From: Telmatactis stephensoni
Lineage: Eukaryota > Cnidaria > Anthozoa > Actiniaria > Isophelliidae
Length of the DNA: 64,000 nt
Direction: 5' to 3'
NCBI GenBank assembly: GCA_029948255.1
Contig: JALIZF010001546.1
Coordinates: 299,501 to 363,500, forward strand
Made by a program: the position numbers and the translations under genes. The stretch's first letter is position 1, and each line of letters starts with the position of its first letter. Below, in pieces: positions 11,776 through 40,470 of the stretch. A model generated the notes under the pieces. The model was given only the letters and a program-made list of their open reading frames with translations, made no database searches and was not told where the DNA came from.

Positions 11776-12832
11776 TCTCGGCCTTATATTAGCAGATTTT
11801 AAGCCGTTATTCTATTTCTTTATTTCTTTATTTCTTTATTTTTTTGCAACAAAGCAGAGCAAAGCAAAGCAAAGTAAACAAGAGAACTGGTATTCTCTTG
11901 CCAAAGAGCTACATGCCAAACTGTCAAATTATATTTTTTTAGTGTTATTACAATTAAAACGCACTAGGTCCCTGTTACTCGAAAGGCGATTAAGTTAAAA
12001 GTCAGGATTAAATTAACTAAAACCCAGGCTTAAAACTAATCTATTTTTGAACAACTGCGGGGAGTGGGGAAGTTGACTCCAAAAATTTGACCTATTGACT
12101 TTGTTGAATTATTTTTTGGGATTCCTGTGTGTAAGATGCAAGCACTTACAGTGTAACACCGCTGACTAAGCAAAAACTGAAGATGACCACGATTCTCATA
12201 GTTTCACTGCCCAAATATTTTTATCATTTCTAGTGATGGAATACTATAAGAACTGCACGGGTCCACCTGTTCAAGACAAGACAGAACACTAATGGAGGCG
12301 ATTAAACGAACAAAAAAGCCACGAAAGAGATCAAAGAGTAAGTCAATCTGCCATTTAACTTGGCATAAGAAAGAAGTGCCATTCTTTGTAAAATATGCTT
12401 GTAATATAAGTATCAGTGAATACGAAAAAACTATGATAAAACCTATGGTATGTTAATATTAATTAGAACTGTTAACAAAGATGAAAAGAGAGGCAATAGT
12501 AAGTAAATCAGCAAACAAATCATTATCGAATATTTCAAAAAACGAAAGTTGCAGGCGTTTTAGGGAATCTTGGTGGTCTCTACTGAGTCTTGAGTTGCCC
12601 AAATGCTGTGCCGTATTAAACTTAAAAACTCATTTTAACCAAGTACAACATGTAAGGGACCTCGAAAACATTCCAAACATTCCAAACTGTAATATATATA
12701 AGCCATCTTGATAAGTTAAAACTGACTAAACTGAGCCAAAACTTTTTGAAGGAAAAACCAGCAAACTGATTTGGCTGGCACCAACCCGGGTTACCACAAC
12801 AACAGTGACGTGGAAGAAAATATTTACATGAG
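11776..12832. other. Intergenic, nothing recognised
   Basis: A short ATG-initiated basic stretch at about 12292-12345 (MEAIKRTKKPRKRS) ends at a GTAAGT donor, but no partner exon was found. I do not call a gene. Confidence 0.35.
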
Positions 12833-13000
12833 CTTTTCCTGGATCCGCCACTGAGTGAGAGATAGAATGAATGAATGAATGAATGCACTTTATTTATACA
12901 CGAAGTTCCATCAGTTGTACAAATGGTTTACGTGAAAGTCGTGTGCATATTTACACGTCACATATAATACACGTAAAAAAATATATATACTACTTAATCC
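12833..13000 (-). mobile_element. hAT-type MITE end next to a retroelement 3' tail
   Basis: TCCTGGATCCGCCACTG (about 12837-12854) resembles one terminus of the CAGGGGCGGATCCAGG element found intact at 24793. Directly after it comes (AATG)n followed by CACTTTATTTATACAC. On the minus strand this is a retroelement 3' UTR ending in a (CATT)n tail. Neither element has coding content here. Confidence 0.45.
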
Positions 13001-13002
13001 AG

Positions 13003-14118
13003 CTGAGTTGACCTTCGCAACAATCCCAAGGTCAACCAATCAGAATCGAGGATTTGAAATGCTATTTTGATTAGCATTTCTTTGTACTATTTCATACCTA
13101 CCAAGATAATGGATAAAATACAAATGCCTCATTTTCTAGAATGCTGTAAACCCATTTTGCTATTATAGAAGACATAATAGAGAGTTTCACTAAAATATTT
13201 CCGAGTCAAATAAAAAATACGAGAAATTCGCGCCTTTTCTGTTAGCGGCGCGGACGCGCTGCCGAGTGGCGGGAAAAAGCATTTATTTTGACAAAACGAC
13301 AGCCAAAGTCCTTCAACTTGTGAGTTTGTTTCCAACTGAACGTAAAGAAATATGACAGAAAATTACATCATTGCTTCAATTTGCCGATCTCTTTGCTAAT
13401 ATGATGTTCTCTTTGAACGGAAAAACAAGTTTGGAGGAGTTTCGAGGAGTAAACAACACTGACTTTGTGACTGTGGATGTTTGTGGTTGGCCAGCCGAGG
13501 AGATACAGTCTTGAGCAGAAAATTACTATAAATGTGAATCTGAGGCACTTGAAGTCCACAATTTCAAACAAAGAAATGGCTATCGAAACTACTGATCATC
13601 ATCTTGAGAAATTCTAAGCGTTTCCAAGGATGTAAGCGACGTTTTCTCTTGGCTGATTCCTGCGTTTTTACGAGAGTCGAAGCATGCATCAAGCAGACCG
13701 TTTTTGAGAAAATCTAGTCAGCGTTTCAAGGTAACGAAAATAGAACTCATTATGTATAAATTAGTTCTCATTTTTGGCGATGTTATTTCTAAAGAGATGA
13801 TTTATAAATCGTTTATTTTATCAAAGCTATTTGTATGGAAGCTGGTCTTACCGTAGAGTTTAATTTCAGCGAACTGAGTTACTAGTTCAAAATGGATAAA
13901 TTTGCTGGTGTTTAGGACTTTTGCTTATGCTGCAACGTGGGCATGATGTCCCATTAGTTGATATTGATATACAAAAATAGATTTTCAACTGATAATATCA
14001 CAAAATGTTTTTTTATGAAAACCACAAACGATTTCACTTCCTCAAATCAGATTAGGAAATGCTAACCAAAATAGCTGACCCATAATCCTTTTCGGGGAAT
14101 GCATTCAACTCAGCTGGA
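13003..14118. repeat. About 1.1-kb sequence with inverted terminal segments
   Basis: AATCCAGCTGAGTTGA near 13003 and TCAACTCAGCTGGAT near 14104-14118 are inverted copies. The following segments 'ctattttgattagcatttc' (about 13060) and 'gaaatgctaaccaaaatag' (about 14055) are also inverted. The outer 80 bp on each side are therefore diverged inverted repeats. The interior has no recognisable protein. It is possibly an old non-autonomous DNA transposon. Confidence 0.5.
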
Positions 14119-14129
14119 TATTGTAATCA

Positions 14130-14462
14130 TTAAAATTTGTGTAAATTATCTAAATATGAATTAATGAAATGATTGAAATAGATTTTCATCTGACATACTA
14201 TTAGCCTAAACTGACCAATAATCTTTATCGTTTTTATGTAGGGTTTTGATTCCTCTTTTGAAAGCTTGTAATGATGGTGCCTGTTTGATTTCAGTCGTGA
14301 GAGGGAGTTCCATAGTTTAGGTCCTTCGTAGAGAAAGGATTTCTTTAAACATGTTGTTTTTGGTAAAGGTAGATTCAAATTGACTTCGTTGTTTCTTAGG
14401 GTTACACGATTTAGTGTTTTAACCGTGGTAAATTTGTCACTCAAATAGGTTGGAGCAATCAT
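14130..14462 (-). pseudogene. Non-LTR reverse transcriptase C-terminal remnant
   Basis: The minus-strand frame contains P.YLSDKFTTVKTLNRVTLR, then NLNLPLPKTTCLKKSFLY and EGPKLWNSL. This is the same type of LINE RT tail as at 4921-5465 (compare YL..F, LR., LPKP, SYSGAKLWNSLP). Only the extreme C-terminal part remains, with no catalytic motifs. It probably belongs to a different, more diverged lineage than the first fragment. Confidence 0.65.
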
Positions 14463-14535
14463 TATTTGAAATCTTATACATCATTATGGCTTTATGTTTT
14501 TGTCTTCTTTGATCTAAATTCTCCCACTGAAGTTC

Positions 14536-14675
14536 AGAGTGAGAGGGGGAGGAAGGGAGAGAGGTTGGGAGGGAGGGAGGGAGGGAAGAAGAGAGGGAGG
14601 GAGGAAGGAAGGAAGGAAGGAAGTCGAAAGAAGGAAGGAAGGAAGTCGGAAAAAGGAAGGAAGAAAAATAGAATA
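14536..14675. repeat. Purine-rich (GGGA)n/(GGAA)n array
   Basis: Gaggga and aaggaagg repeats with minor interruptions. Apparent open frames (GREGG, RKEGRK) are artefacts. Confidence 0.9.
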
Positions 14676-14859
14676 CTCATCTATTGTCAAATCTACCTTG
14701 TTTCTGAGAAACCGCCTACTTCTAATGAAACCGCCTTGTAGAAATAACTAAAATAGCCTTCCTTCGAGTGAATGGTCTTCATATTTGCTGCACTTTCCTC
14801 TATCTAAAATGGTTATGATTGATCTTATACAAAACGCTTTGAGCCAATTTCGTCACCAG

Positions 14860-14940
14860 AGCCGATTTTCTTACTGCGCATGCTCGCAGAGAAATATCCA
14901 GTATTTTTTCTGCGAGCATGCGCAGTAAGAAAAATCGGCT
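14860..14940. repeat. 81-bp hairpin element
   Basis: AGCCGATTTTCTTACTGCGC at 14860 continues ATGCTCGCAGA. It is reverse-complemented at 14909-14940, with a loop of about 18 bp. Such nearly perfect short hairpins are typical of small MITEs. Confidence 0.8.
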
Positions 14941-15479
14941 AGCAGGGGACGAGATTGTCTTTGATCGTACAATCAGCGGGCTTTCGACCTTCCTCACTTG
15001 AGCATGCGCCGTGAAGTGACCTGTCTACATTTTATTACGGACAACTGGTATTGAACAAAAGCATTCTCATATACCCAGGGAACCTCTATAGTCGTGCTCT
15101 GGGTACGAGAAAGTGAACAAAAGTAGCCGTGCATTTTATGAATCGGGCGTGCACCCCGCGCGCCGTGTAAACATATGTTATGCTGTAGAATTTAAATTGA
15201 TGTCCATAGCAAAATAACAAATTTAAATTTAGAAATGACGTACAACACGCAATACACTTTTCCAAACAAGGTATCTACCCTGTAGGTTTAACTTTAATAG
15301 ACATGGTACATAGCCTGTACTGTAAATCATGTCGTCCTAATTAATACATCAGTATTTCAAAATTAATTGCTGCTAAATAAAGCATGTCTGATCTTAGGTA
15401 CTTTTGGTGGGATGAAATGTAAACAGGTTTGCAAGATCGAATTGGGAATAGGTCAATAAAATTCTTACATTTGTAAGTC

Positions 15480-15760
15480 TTTCTATTGTATAATGACTCG
15501 GAGTGCAATGCGAATGAAGAACAAGAAATGAAGAACGAATAAATGAATTGAATAATAAAATGAATGGATGAGCGGGTAAACTAATGAATGAATGAACTCT
15601 GAATGAATAGATGGATGGATGGATGAATTAAAAGGGTGCATGGACAATTGTGAATGAGTGAGCAAGTGATTGAGTAAGTAGAAATGGGATTGATGAATAG
15701 ACATGAATGGGTGGATAAACGAATGAATGACATAACGAGCTAATGAAAGATCTAGAGTAT
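15480..15760. repeat. Degenerate (AATG)n-type simple repeat
   Basis: Repeated gaatgaat, gatggatg and gagtgagc units over about 280 bp. On the minus strand it gives a Ser/His/Ile-rich pseudo-protein of no significance. Confidence 0.8.
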
Positions 15761-16940
15761 TCAAAATCCCTTTTTTTCGGTACAAGTATCACTCCAAATT
15801 TTTTTTCAGAAGTAAAAAAAGAAGAAGATACAAACATTTAGTGAGGAGTAGAACAATGCCGTAAGAAAGGAAAATGAGGGCGAGTCAAGAAATTAAACTG
15901 ACTGAAACACTAATACTGTCTATGAACGAATTCTTCTGTGCAAAATATAGTGGGAAGTTGACTTTTTCTCAAAGTCTAATACTGACCAGTATTGATGGTA
16001 TCACGTCGATGCTATCACTAACTGTGTCCGGCAGTCTCCCTGGGGGCAAGCATATTGTGATTCAAGCTAAGATAGAACACTCTTTGTTGTCAAAAAACGG
16101 TGAAAATAGAATTAAAATATGTCATTTTTGGTCTCATAAGATACGGAGACGATAAACGGTATTTTTGACCGCTCAATACAAAAATTAATACTAATTGTTT
16201 AACCTGGCTATTGTTCGTGTATATAGTTTAATGATTTAAAACTGTGTTTTGTGGTCTAAAAGAACATGTATTTTGTATTGTGCTGTCGACGTTTTATTTG
16301 GCTTTTCTTAATGACAGTAGCACATGTGTCGTGCCACATTTTACATGGCAATTCTTTATCAGTCGCAGTTCAAGACAGTACTTCAAGACTTTAACTATGC
16401 ATAATATCTTAATTAAAACGGGAAATTCTAGACAATTTGAACGCAAAGGCTTAAAGTGAATGATTTTTTTTATGCGCTTGAATTGGAAAATTAATCCCTT
16501 ATCGCTCTCCTTCCGACCGACGTTATCGCTTTTTCCACCATGCGAAAAATTAAATTATTGGAGTTTTTTTAGATTTTATTTATAAAAAATACTTACTGTT
16601 ATCTTATTGAATTCTGTACTTTAAAAAACTAGTCATAATTTACACGACAAGTTTTTGTATTTTTTCATGGTTTTCTGACAGTCAATTGGATAATTTTTCT
16701 GTTGTGCTTTTGCTTGGGCTAAACCGGCCGGAAACGTTAACAAGAAGAGTTTTTTGCCTTCAAGTTAATGTGTCTAATAATATACGATTTATCCTTAACT
16801 AGAACGCTCCTATTGTAAGTAGTTTGATTCCCGTGTGATAGCAACAGCTGACCGATTTTCATCGATTAGTTATTTCCTTTGTTGATCGACCAATCAAAAA
16901 GCCGCTCAGTCCCCTTTTATTCTCAAGGCACATGTTAGAT
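15761..16940. other. Intergenic upstream of RBPJ, nothing recognised
   Basis: No coding exon or repeat stands out. CCAAT-like 'gaccaatcaaaa' lies at about 16888 near the presumed promoter of the downstream gene. Confidence 0.4.
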
Positions 16941-16946
16941 CACCTT

Positions 16947-16958
16947 ATGAATATTCAT
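16947..16958. promoter_or_regulatory. POU-like dimer palindrome
   Basis: ATGAATATTCAT is a perfect 12-bp palindrome about 570 bp upstream of the chosen RBPJ start codon. It resembles palindromic elements bound by POU-domain dimers. Position and form are seen directly; binding is inference. Confidence 0.3.
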
Positions 16959-17015
16959 GATCGCCACCGGGTCGCGTGTGCCCATTGTTTTACGGTGGTT
17001 ATTTGTAAATAACTT

Positions 17016-17025
17016 CCTTATAAGG
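17016..17025. promoter_or_regulatory. CArG box (SRF-type) in the RBPJ promoter region
   Basis: CCTTATAAGG fits CC(A/T)6GG exactly, the consensus for serum response factor/MADS proteins, about 500 bp upstream of the RBPJ ATG. It could alternatively supply a TATA-like TATAAG core element. Function is inferred. Confidence 0.4.
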
Positions 17026-17066
17026 AGTTGACCAATGTTCTCACGGGCCTCAGATTGCAAGCAAAG

Positions 17067-17074
17067 TTCCCACG
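17067..17074 (-). promoter_or_regulatory. CSL/Su(H) binding site upstream of RBPJ
   Basis: TTCCCACG on the plus strand is CGTGGGAA on the minus strand, the classic high-affinity site (YGTGGGAA) for the very protein encoded downstream. It lies 448 bp before the start codon and 42 bp after the CArG box. A second site is in intron 1 at 17990. This suggests possible autoregulation. Confidence 0.5.
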
Positions 17075-17521
17075 ATCATAAAGCCCATCGTCTTGCCGAC
17101 ACTAAACTCAAAGCATTGTCCATCTCTCTTCATCGGACCGTCTTGGATTCCGCCTGATTCTTACTATCAACTCGTTTTACCGTGAAATCGATCGGTGGTC
17201 CCTACAAGCCAATTTCCGATCGGGATTTTGTGGAAAAGTTTCAAGTTTGAATTCATTGCCGTAGCTGTAAGGAACACGTTTTTGAATTCAATGGCTCGTG
17301 TTTCTTCAAATAGAGTGTTTTCTGGCTAATTATTGGCAACTGGTAAGGTTAAACATTGTCTTAGATCTCGTCTGTATGCTGACCACGAGTGCTGAACAAC
17401 ATCTACATGCATTCACTGTCTACCTTTCTAGGTTCATAAACACATCTCTTGGATTTAATTACCGACTTTTAGTTCAAGAGGGGAAGGATTTGAAGAGATT
17501 TACGGTTCAAAGTCAGCTCCA

Positions 17522-35044
<17,523 letters not shown>

Positions 35045-36392
35045 TTTTATAGCCAATCTCTATGCATTCTTGGGAACCCAGGGTGTCAGGGGGAGGGGAG
35101 GGAAGGGAAGGGGAGGGGAGGGGAGGGAAGGGGATAGGAGGGAAGGGGGTGTTCACTTGTTCTCTTATAACATCATAGATACCCTGGGCCCCTGAGGATG
35201 ATCTTCATGTACGTTTTTTATCTTGCTCAGATTGCATTTATATAGCTTATTATATATTATTAGACAGAGCATCAATAAGCATTATATAATCATTCTATGA
35301 GTTTTCACAAAATCCCATGGTTGAGTCTGCGTTCGCACAAATCCATTTTTGGTTGGAAATTCATTTATCAAAAAATTGAAAGTGTCAAAAACATTTATAA
35401 GCTTGTACAGATCACTTTTAAATAAGTAATTGAAAAATTACTGTTTTTGGAAAGTTCCTTTTTCACTGGCTACATAAATATATCCAAATGGTAACCCCCA
35501 TCCCACCCACCCTCCCCAAACGTTTTGCTTTACCTGAGGACCAGATCAAACGAGACGTATGTAGATTGATGCAGAGTTTTGGCTTGCATCTCTGTAGATT
35601 TTTACCTTACCTGCAATTGACATAGCACTACCAGCTCATCGCATTGAAGGTGCATGTATTTTGAACTTGAAGAAATTTGTTTGCCAATTGATACAAGCTT
35701 ATTCTTGACTGCTAAAACTTTTCCCCAAAGTTAATTCTCTTCCATATTCCATATTAATTCTCTTCCAAGAAATTTGGCCAAGGGAAAGTATGTTCTGATT
35801 ATTTCATGAAATATCTTGTAGTCTGTTCTTAGTTTTAATGGCGTTAGAAGTTACACTTTATTCATTTACGTATTATCTCAAATCAGGCTGTTTTCAAATT
35901 TTTGTGTCCTGCCACAATTAGCAGATCGTTTCATCAAGCAAGCATGCAAAAATGTGCTATTTTTCACCACTCCGAGAGTTTCCACTTCATAGCGCGGTTG
36001 CAATTCCTCACATAAATTGTGGACCGAACATAGAAGAAACCCCGCCAAGGTATGGGGTAATTCAGGGCGAGTTAATAAATAGCTATTGATGTTAAAAACC
36101 GAACTTTTGAGATACCCTGTGCAATTTACCATTCCCTTCTATTGCCAATTGTTCAATGAGATCAGTGGAAGCACGTTGAGTTAACTTGACACAGTTGAAA
36201 GCGAGTCAAGGAAGAAGCAAGTCAAGGAAGAAGCATGCATTTGTAACTGTGTGCATGCTCTGACTTGCCGTCTCATTTGATCTAGGCCACAGCTTTTAAA
36301 AATTCCATTTTCAAAATCTCTGTTTATTTTCAACCAAAAATGGTTTTCTGTGAACATGATTGATAAGAACTAAATGATCTGCAAGCTGTCAG
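35045..36392. other. RBPJ 3' flank / presumed 3' UTR
   Basis: It begins with a (GGGGA)n-rich run at about 35090-35150. No coding stretch is seen. The first AATAAA after the stop is at 36074-36079, which would make a 3' UTR of about 1 kb; this is uncertain. Confidence 0.4.
36074..36079 (+). terminator. Candidate polyadenylation signal for RBPJ
   Basis: AATAAA within 'gttaataaatagc', about 1030 bp after the stop codon. No transcript evidence is available. Confidence 0.2.
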
Positions 36393-36880
36393 CAGGCAAG
36401 TGTTTGGTAAGGTATGAGTTTGATTGGTAAGATGGTTGGTAAGGTGTCATTAAGAGGTTGGTAAGGAATTAGTGATTGGTAAAGTGTAAATAAGTGGTTG
36501 CTAAGGAATCAGTAAGTGGTTGGTAAGGTGTCAGCAGTAAGTGGTTGGTAAGGTGTTAATAAGTGGTTAGTAAGGAATTAGTAAGGTGTCAATAAGTGGT
36601 TGGTAAGATGTCAGTAAGTGGTTGGTAAGGTGTCAGCAGTAAGTGAAAGGTGTCAATAAGTGGTTAGTAAGGAATTAGTAAGGTGTCAATAAGTGGTTGG
36701 TAAGATGTCAGTAAGTGGTTGGTAAGGTGTCAGTAAGTCGTTAGTCATGTTTCAGTGTTAAGGTGTCAGTAGGTGGTTCGTAAGAATGTATAATAAGTGT
36801 TTGGTAAGGCATCAGCAGGTATGCGGTATGCTACAGTGTCGGTAAAGTGTTAAGGTGATTGGTAAGATATTAATGGTCAA
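36393..36880. repeat. Minisatellite, ggtgtcagtaagtggttggtaa type
   Basis: Around 20 imperfect units of 20-26 bp built from 'taagtggttggtaaggtgtcag'. A higher-order block (aataagtggttagtaaggaa) recurs near 36553 and 36655, indicating local segment duplication. Confidence 0.85.
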
Positions 36881-38099
36881 TGGGTGGTAAAAAGGTGGAA
36901 AGGTGTTCATGATTAATGGACGATATAGTTACTGACGGCTTGTTTTTAAGATGGATACATAACTCACTTCTCGTAGATATTTGCGTTTATTATTCTACAC
37001 CTTACGTCAACATTGTATATATGTTATAGTTCCAGTAAGGTGGTTGCTATAGCAACATGAGAATACTTTTTTGGGATCTGTAACCCAGTTTCCGATAAAG
37101 GAGATAATATTTTATCCAGTTGTTTTATTTTTCAACTGATTGTTTTACAATAAGACAAAATTCTAGCACATAATGTATTATAATTTTAAGCACAAGTAAC
37201 ATGTGGAGGGAGTGTTCCTTGTGCTTAACATGTATATGTTTCATTAAAGAACGAGAGTTAAGTGCAAGCAGCTTCAAGACTAAGTGGTGTAATTAATCTA
37301 ACAGAATATATTTTGAATTGCACCTTGTAAGCCTAGATGAAATGTTAAGAAAGCCAGGGATTTTAACCAAGATTAACACATCACTATTCAAACAACCAGG
37401 CCATGATTGTATGAGACTGAATAAGAGTTTCTGATTTGACTCTGATTGTTGTTGTTTTGTACCATAACCGTGACTGTTCTACATATGTCAGTGCCATACG
37501 TATGGTATATGGTATATGTATTGATTAAGTAAGTACATTCACACTACTAAGTCTGTGTATGCTGCTTGTGCCAAGTTTCTGAATACGATTTCTTGTAGAT
37601 TTAGAGTTTTGTGACATGGCCCTATGTCAATGGTTGCCGTGGAAACAAAACAAGCGTTTCTTTTCCGACTGCACTCTTCCATATGTTACTCCTATGATTT
37701 GGGGTTGTGGTAATGGGAAAGAATGACGATATTGCCTCTCCCTGTCCCCCTCAGTTTTGTACTTTACCACAGGAAGTCCATATTCAATTTGAAGACAAGG
37801 AAGTTGCTCGTGGAAGAGGCTTACTTTGATTAATACACCAAAAGTGACACAATGCAAGGCAGCCGGAAGTCACGCAATATATGCACACTATAGTCACGCA
37901 ACACAGTGCCGCTGTAGTGTCACGCAACACAGTATGGCCAGTATCTGGCTTTTAAAGTATATTCATTATCAATGAAAGTTAAATTTAGAATTCTTTTACG
38001 GTAAGGTTGTAACGAGTTTTTAGTCTCAAATACTATTGAATCCCGGTCCAACGACATCACCAATAGCAGCATCCACTTAAAGACCCTATGCAGTAATAT
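36881..38099. other. Intergenic, nothing recognised
   Basis: No coding region found. A small duplicated phrase 'gtcacgcaacacagt' occurs at about 37890 and 37919. Confidence 0.4.
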
Positions 38100-38235
38100 A
38101 CCTTTCCCGAATTCGCTTGGATGATCACGAAACAATGGTTCCAAGTCGAGACTGAACTTGATTCTTTTGTTTATCAAGGCCAACCTCGACTTGAAACCAT
38201 TGTTTCGTGATCATCCAAGCGAATTCGGGAAAGGT
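38100..38235. repeat. 136-bp near-perfect palindrome
   Basis: ACCTTTCCCGAATTCGCTTG, then GATGATCACGAAACAATGGTT, and the inverse at 38185-38235. Arms are about 51 bp and nearly exact, around a loop centred at 38167. Confidence 0.85.
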
Positions 38236-39325
38236 CCTATTGTCTAAAGAACAGAGTCTTTTTCAAGTATTAGACTTGTCGTCGACTCTGACTATTCTCG
38301 AAGAAGTTTTAATATTTCGGGTTACGGAAAAACAATCTTGAAAAGGACTCTGGGATGTAGGGATAGAAACATTGTCAGACAAAAGGCAACCAGCCTGCGC
38401 GACTTACCTAAAAGGAAACATGGGTATAAATTACTAAAATTATACAACCACACCAAATATCTACACGGGAGTTCGCATCTAGATTGCTCTGACCTTGTAC
38501 ACCAAAGAAGTTAATTTGCTTAGTTTAAAAATCAGGACCGACGTTGCAAAGAGAGCGTGAAGTTTTGTAACTAACCATACTCCTTTTCGGTCTTGTCGCG
38601 TAGGCTCAAGGCCTCTCGTATACGACAACCTTTTTAGAAATAGGTGTAAAAAAAGTCAAAACGCTTTGGGCTCGATTGGGCTTGAATTTAATGTAATGAC
38701 TACAGTTACTACTACTTACTATAGTAAGGTATCAAATACATGAACTAAAGTTATAGCAATACTTTATACATAGGTATTTCAATAACCAGTATTACTTCAT
38801 AGAACAAATAAAAAACAAGTTTACGATTCTTCAAAAAAATTTTAACTCTTGTTTGTTTTAAGGGGTATTTCTGTCGTGTACTGGTTAGCATCGAATGCTT
38901 CATTCACAATATGACAATGCTCAAAACAAAGAAATCTGCACTTAGTTTTTGTATTATAAAACGATCAAAAACGATGGAGCGCTAACTGAAAAATCAAAGA
39001 GCTGTTCGATTTGCAATCCCGGCCATTACTGTGGTTCAGGCGTAACGCTTGACACGCACTAACGGACAAGGGAAACCTTACAGAGACATTGGGGGGGGGG
39101 GGGGGGGGGTCGTGTTATAGGAATAATTTCCACGGTGCCCTGTACTGCATGTTTGTGTTCAAAAATGAGCTGTAGGGGCAAAAATCTGTCCCCGGGACAC
39201 GTCCCATGAATTCGACAAAACATTGCCTGATTTCGTGCTGTGGGAGGCTGGATACGAGTCCCGAAATTGTGATAATAATATCTAGGCCTACCCGGAGCTA
39301 GTAGAGAGATTTTCAATGCATTTTC
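38236..39325. other. Intergenic, poly-G run
   Basis: No gene is seen. An 18-base poly-G tract lies at about 39092-39109. Confidence 0.5.
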
Positions 39326-39580
39326 AAGATGGCGACCAAAACAGATCGTTTCAGATAGAAATGGTAGTCAAAACAGACGTAATTCAGATTTTGTTCATCA
39401 ACTGTGAATTTCATTTAAACACAGGAGAGGTTAAATGGTTTTCCTTTAATTCTGTAAGTTTTTTTTGCAAAAAGTCGTAAAAACGGCCTTGTTTTTACGA
39501 TCGCTTTACTGACGAAAATTCAATGTTTTTACATGCGCAGAAAGCAGTGCGCGCTGACAATAGTAGGCACCAACCTTTAG
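39326..39580 (+). repeat. Dispersed repeat, copy 1 (related to 47705-47960)
   Basis: It shares in order with the later copy: caagatggcg(a/g)cca, 'tcatcaa..ctgaatt', 'acagga....gt.aaatg.tttt', 'gtaagtttt', 'cttgtttttacgat' and 'gcgcagaa.gcagtgcgcgctgacaatag'. Both copies carry an 'acag|G-x-V-K-(W/C)-F' coding-like stretch ending at a GTAAGT donor. It might be a captured gene 5' end. Confidence 0.55.
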
Positions 39581-39628
39581 TTATACTAGAAAACGTTTTT
39601 GCTTGTCGAAAATGTAAATGAGTTTTTT

Positions 39629-40145
39629 GATGCAGTTTAATTTTCGTCTTACCCCACTCCCGTGCGTCGAAAAATTGAACGAGTGGAATTTCGCGATTTG
39701 AGCTTCATAAAATCACACAATCGATACCAAATTTATTCTAGATTCCATGAAAAAGTCATCTGATGTCCAATTAATAACATACATCAAACAATTATAAAAA
39801 TAAACGAGTTTTTCTCATCTAAACGAGCGAAAATCTTTGAATAAAACTAAGTGCGCGCTCGATGACGTGTGATGCGTCAGTAGCGCGCGCATTTCCGCTA
39901 TAATTTCGTTCAAAAACAGAACAAAATCCTCGGCGTTTTTGCCTTTTTTCTCATCAAAATCGTTCCTTTGTAATCAGAAAGTACACACTTTTGATGGTAG
40001 ATAATATGAACAAGAGCAGAACTAATATACCTTTGATTTTACTGCTGTTTTTGAAAACTCAAATCTGCACTAAACGGCTCTCTGGGTCCGGAAGTGTCAA
40101 ATTATGACGCACGGGAGTAGGGTAAGACGAAAATTAAACTGCATC
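39629..40145. mobile_element. 517-bp TIR element with 40-bp inverted ends
   Basis: GATGCAGTTTAATTTTCGTC at 39629-39648 continues to GCGTC at 39668. The whole 40 bp recurs inverted at 40106-40145 with a single mismatch. The interior is AT-rich with scattered GCGCGC and no coding frame. A variant of the left flank (actagaaaacgtttt.g.ttgtc) reappears at 41085. Confidence 0.8.
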
Positions 40146-40245
40146 CGGTTACTAAAAATAGCACAGATGGAAATCATCACGGCGCGCGCCCCATTAACAA
40201 GTTTCCCTCTCTTATTTATGCTCTCTTGGTGTAAGTCAATTTTCC

Positions 40246-40470
40246 ATACTATATGCGGCAATACTGAGTCAGTCACTTTAGAAATCAAGGGTCCATACGC
40301 CCGGTTGACTGTTGTAAAGAATAATTCCAGCGAAGTTAAGTCGCTACGTTATGCAGTTCGGAACATAATGTAGCGACTTCGCTGGAATTAATCTTTACAA
40401 CAGTCAACCGGACGTATGGACCCTTGATTTCTAAAGTGACTGACTCAGTATTGCCGCTGGCATATAGTAT
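40246..40470. repeat. 225-bp near-perfect palindrome
   Basis: Left arm: ATACTATATGCGGCAATACT...GGTCCATACG...GACTGTTGTAAAGA...CCAGCGAAGTTAAGTCGCTA. The right arm is its reverse complement to 40470, with a loop of about 10 bp centred at 40358. Arms are near 108 bp with a few changes and a 3-bp insertion (gccgctggcat versus gccgcat). A fragment of one arm (gtagcgatttcgctggaat) recurs at about 41182. Confidence 0.85.

Noticed and set aside
11531..11998. 155-codon Lys/Gln/Asn/Thr repeat protein and its antisense Phe/Cys/Leu versions
   Set aside because: Created by the stop-free (CAAAA)n array; all frames are open for trivial reasons.
39092..39109. Poly-G tracts here and at 56320 as regulatory G-quadruplexes
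   Set aside because: Simple homopolymers, error-prone in assembly, not near a promoter that I can define.
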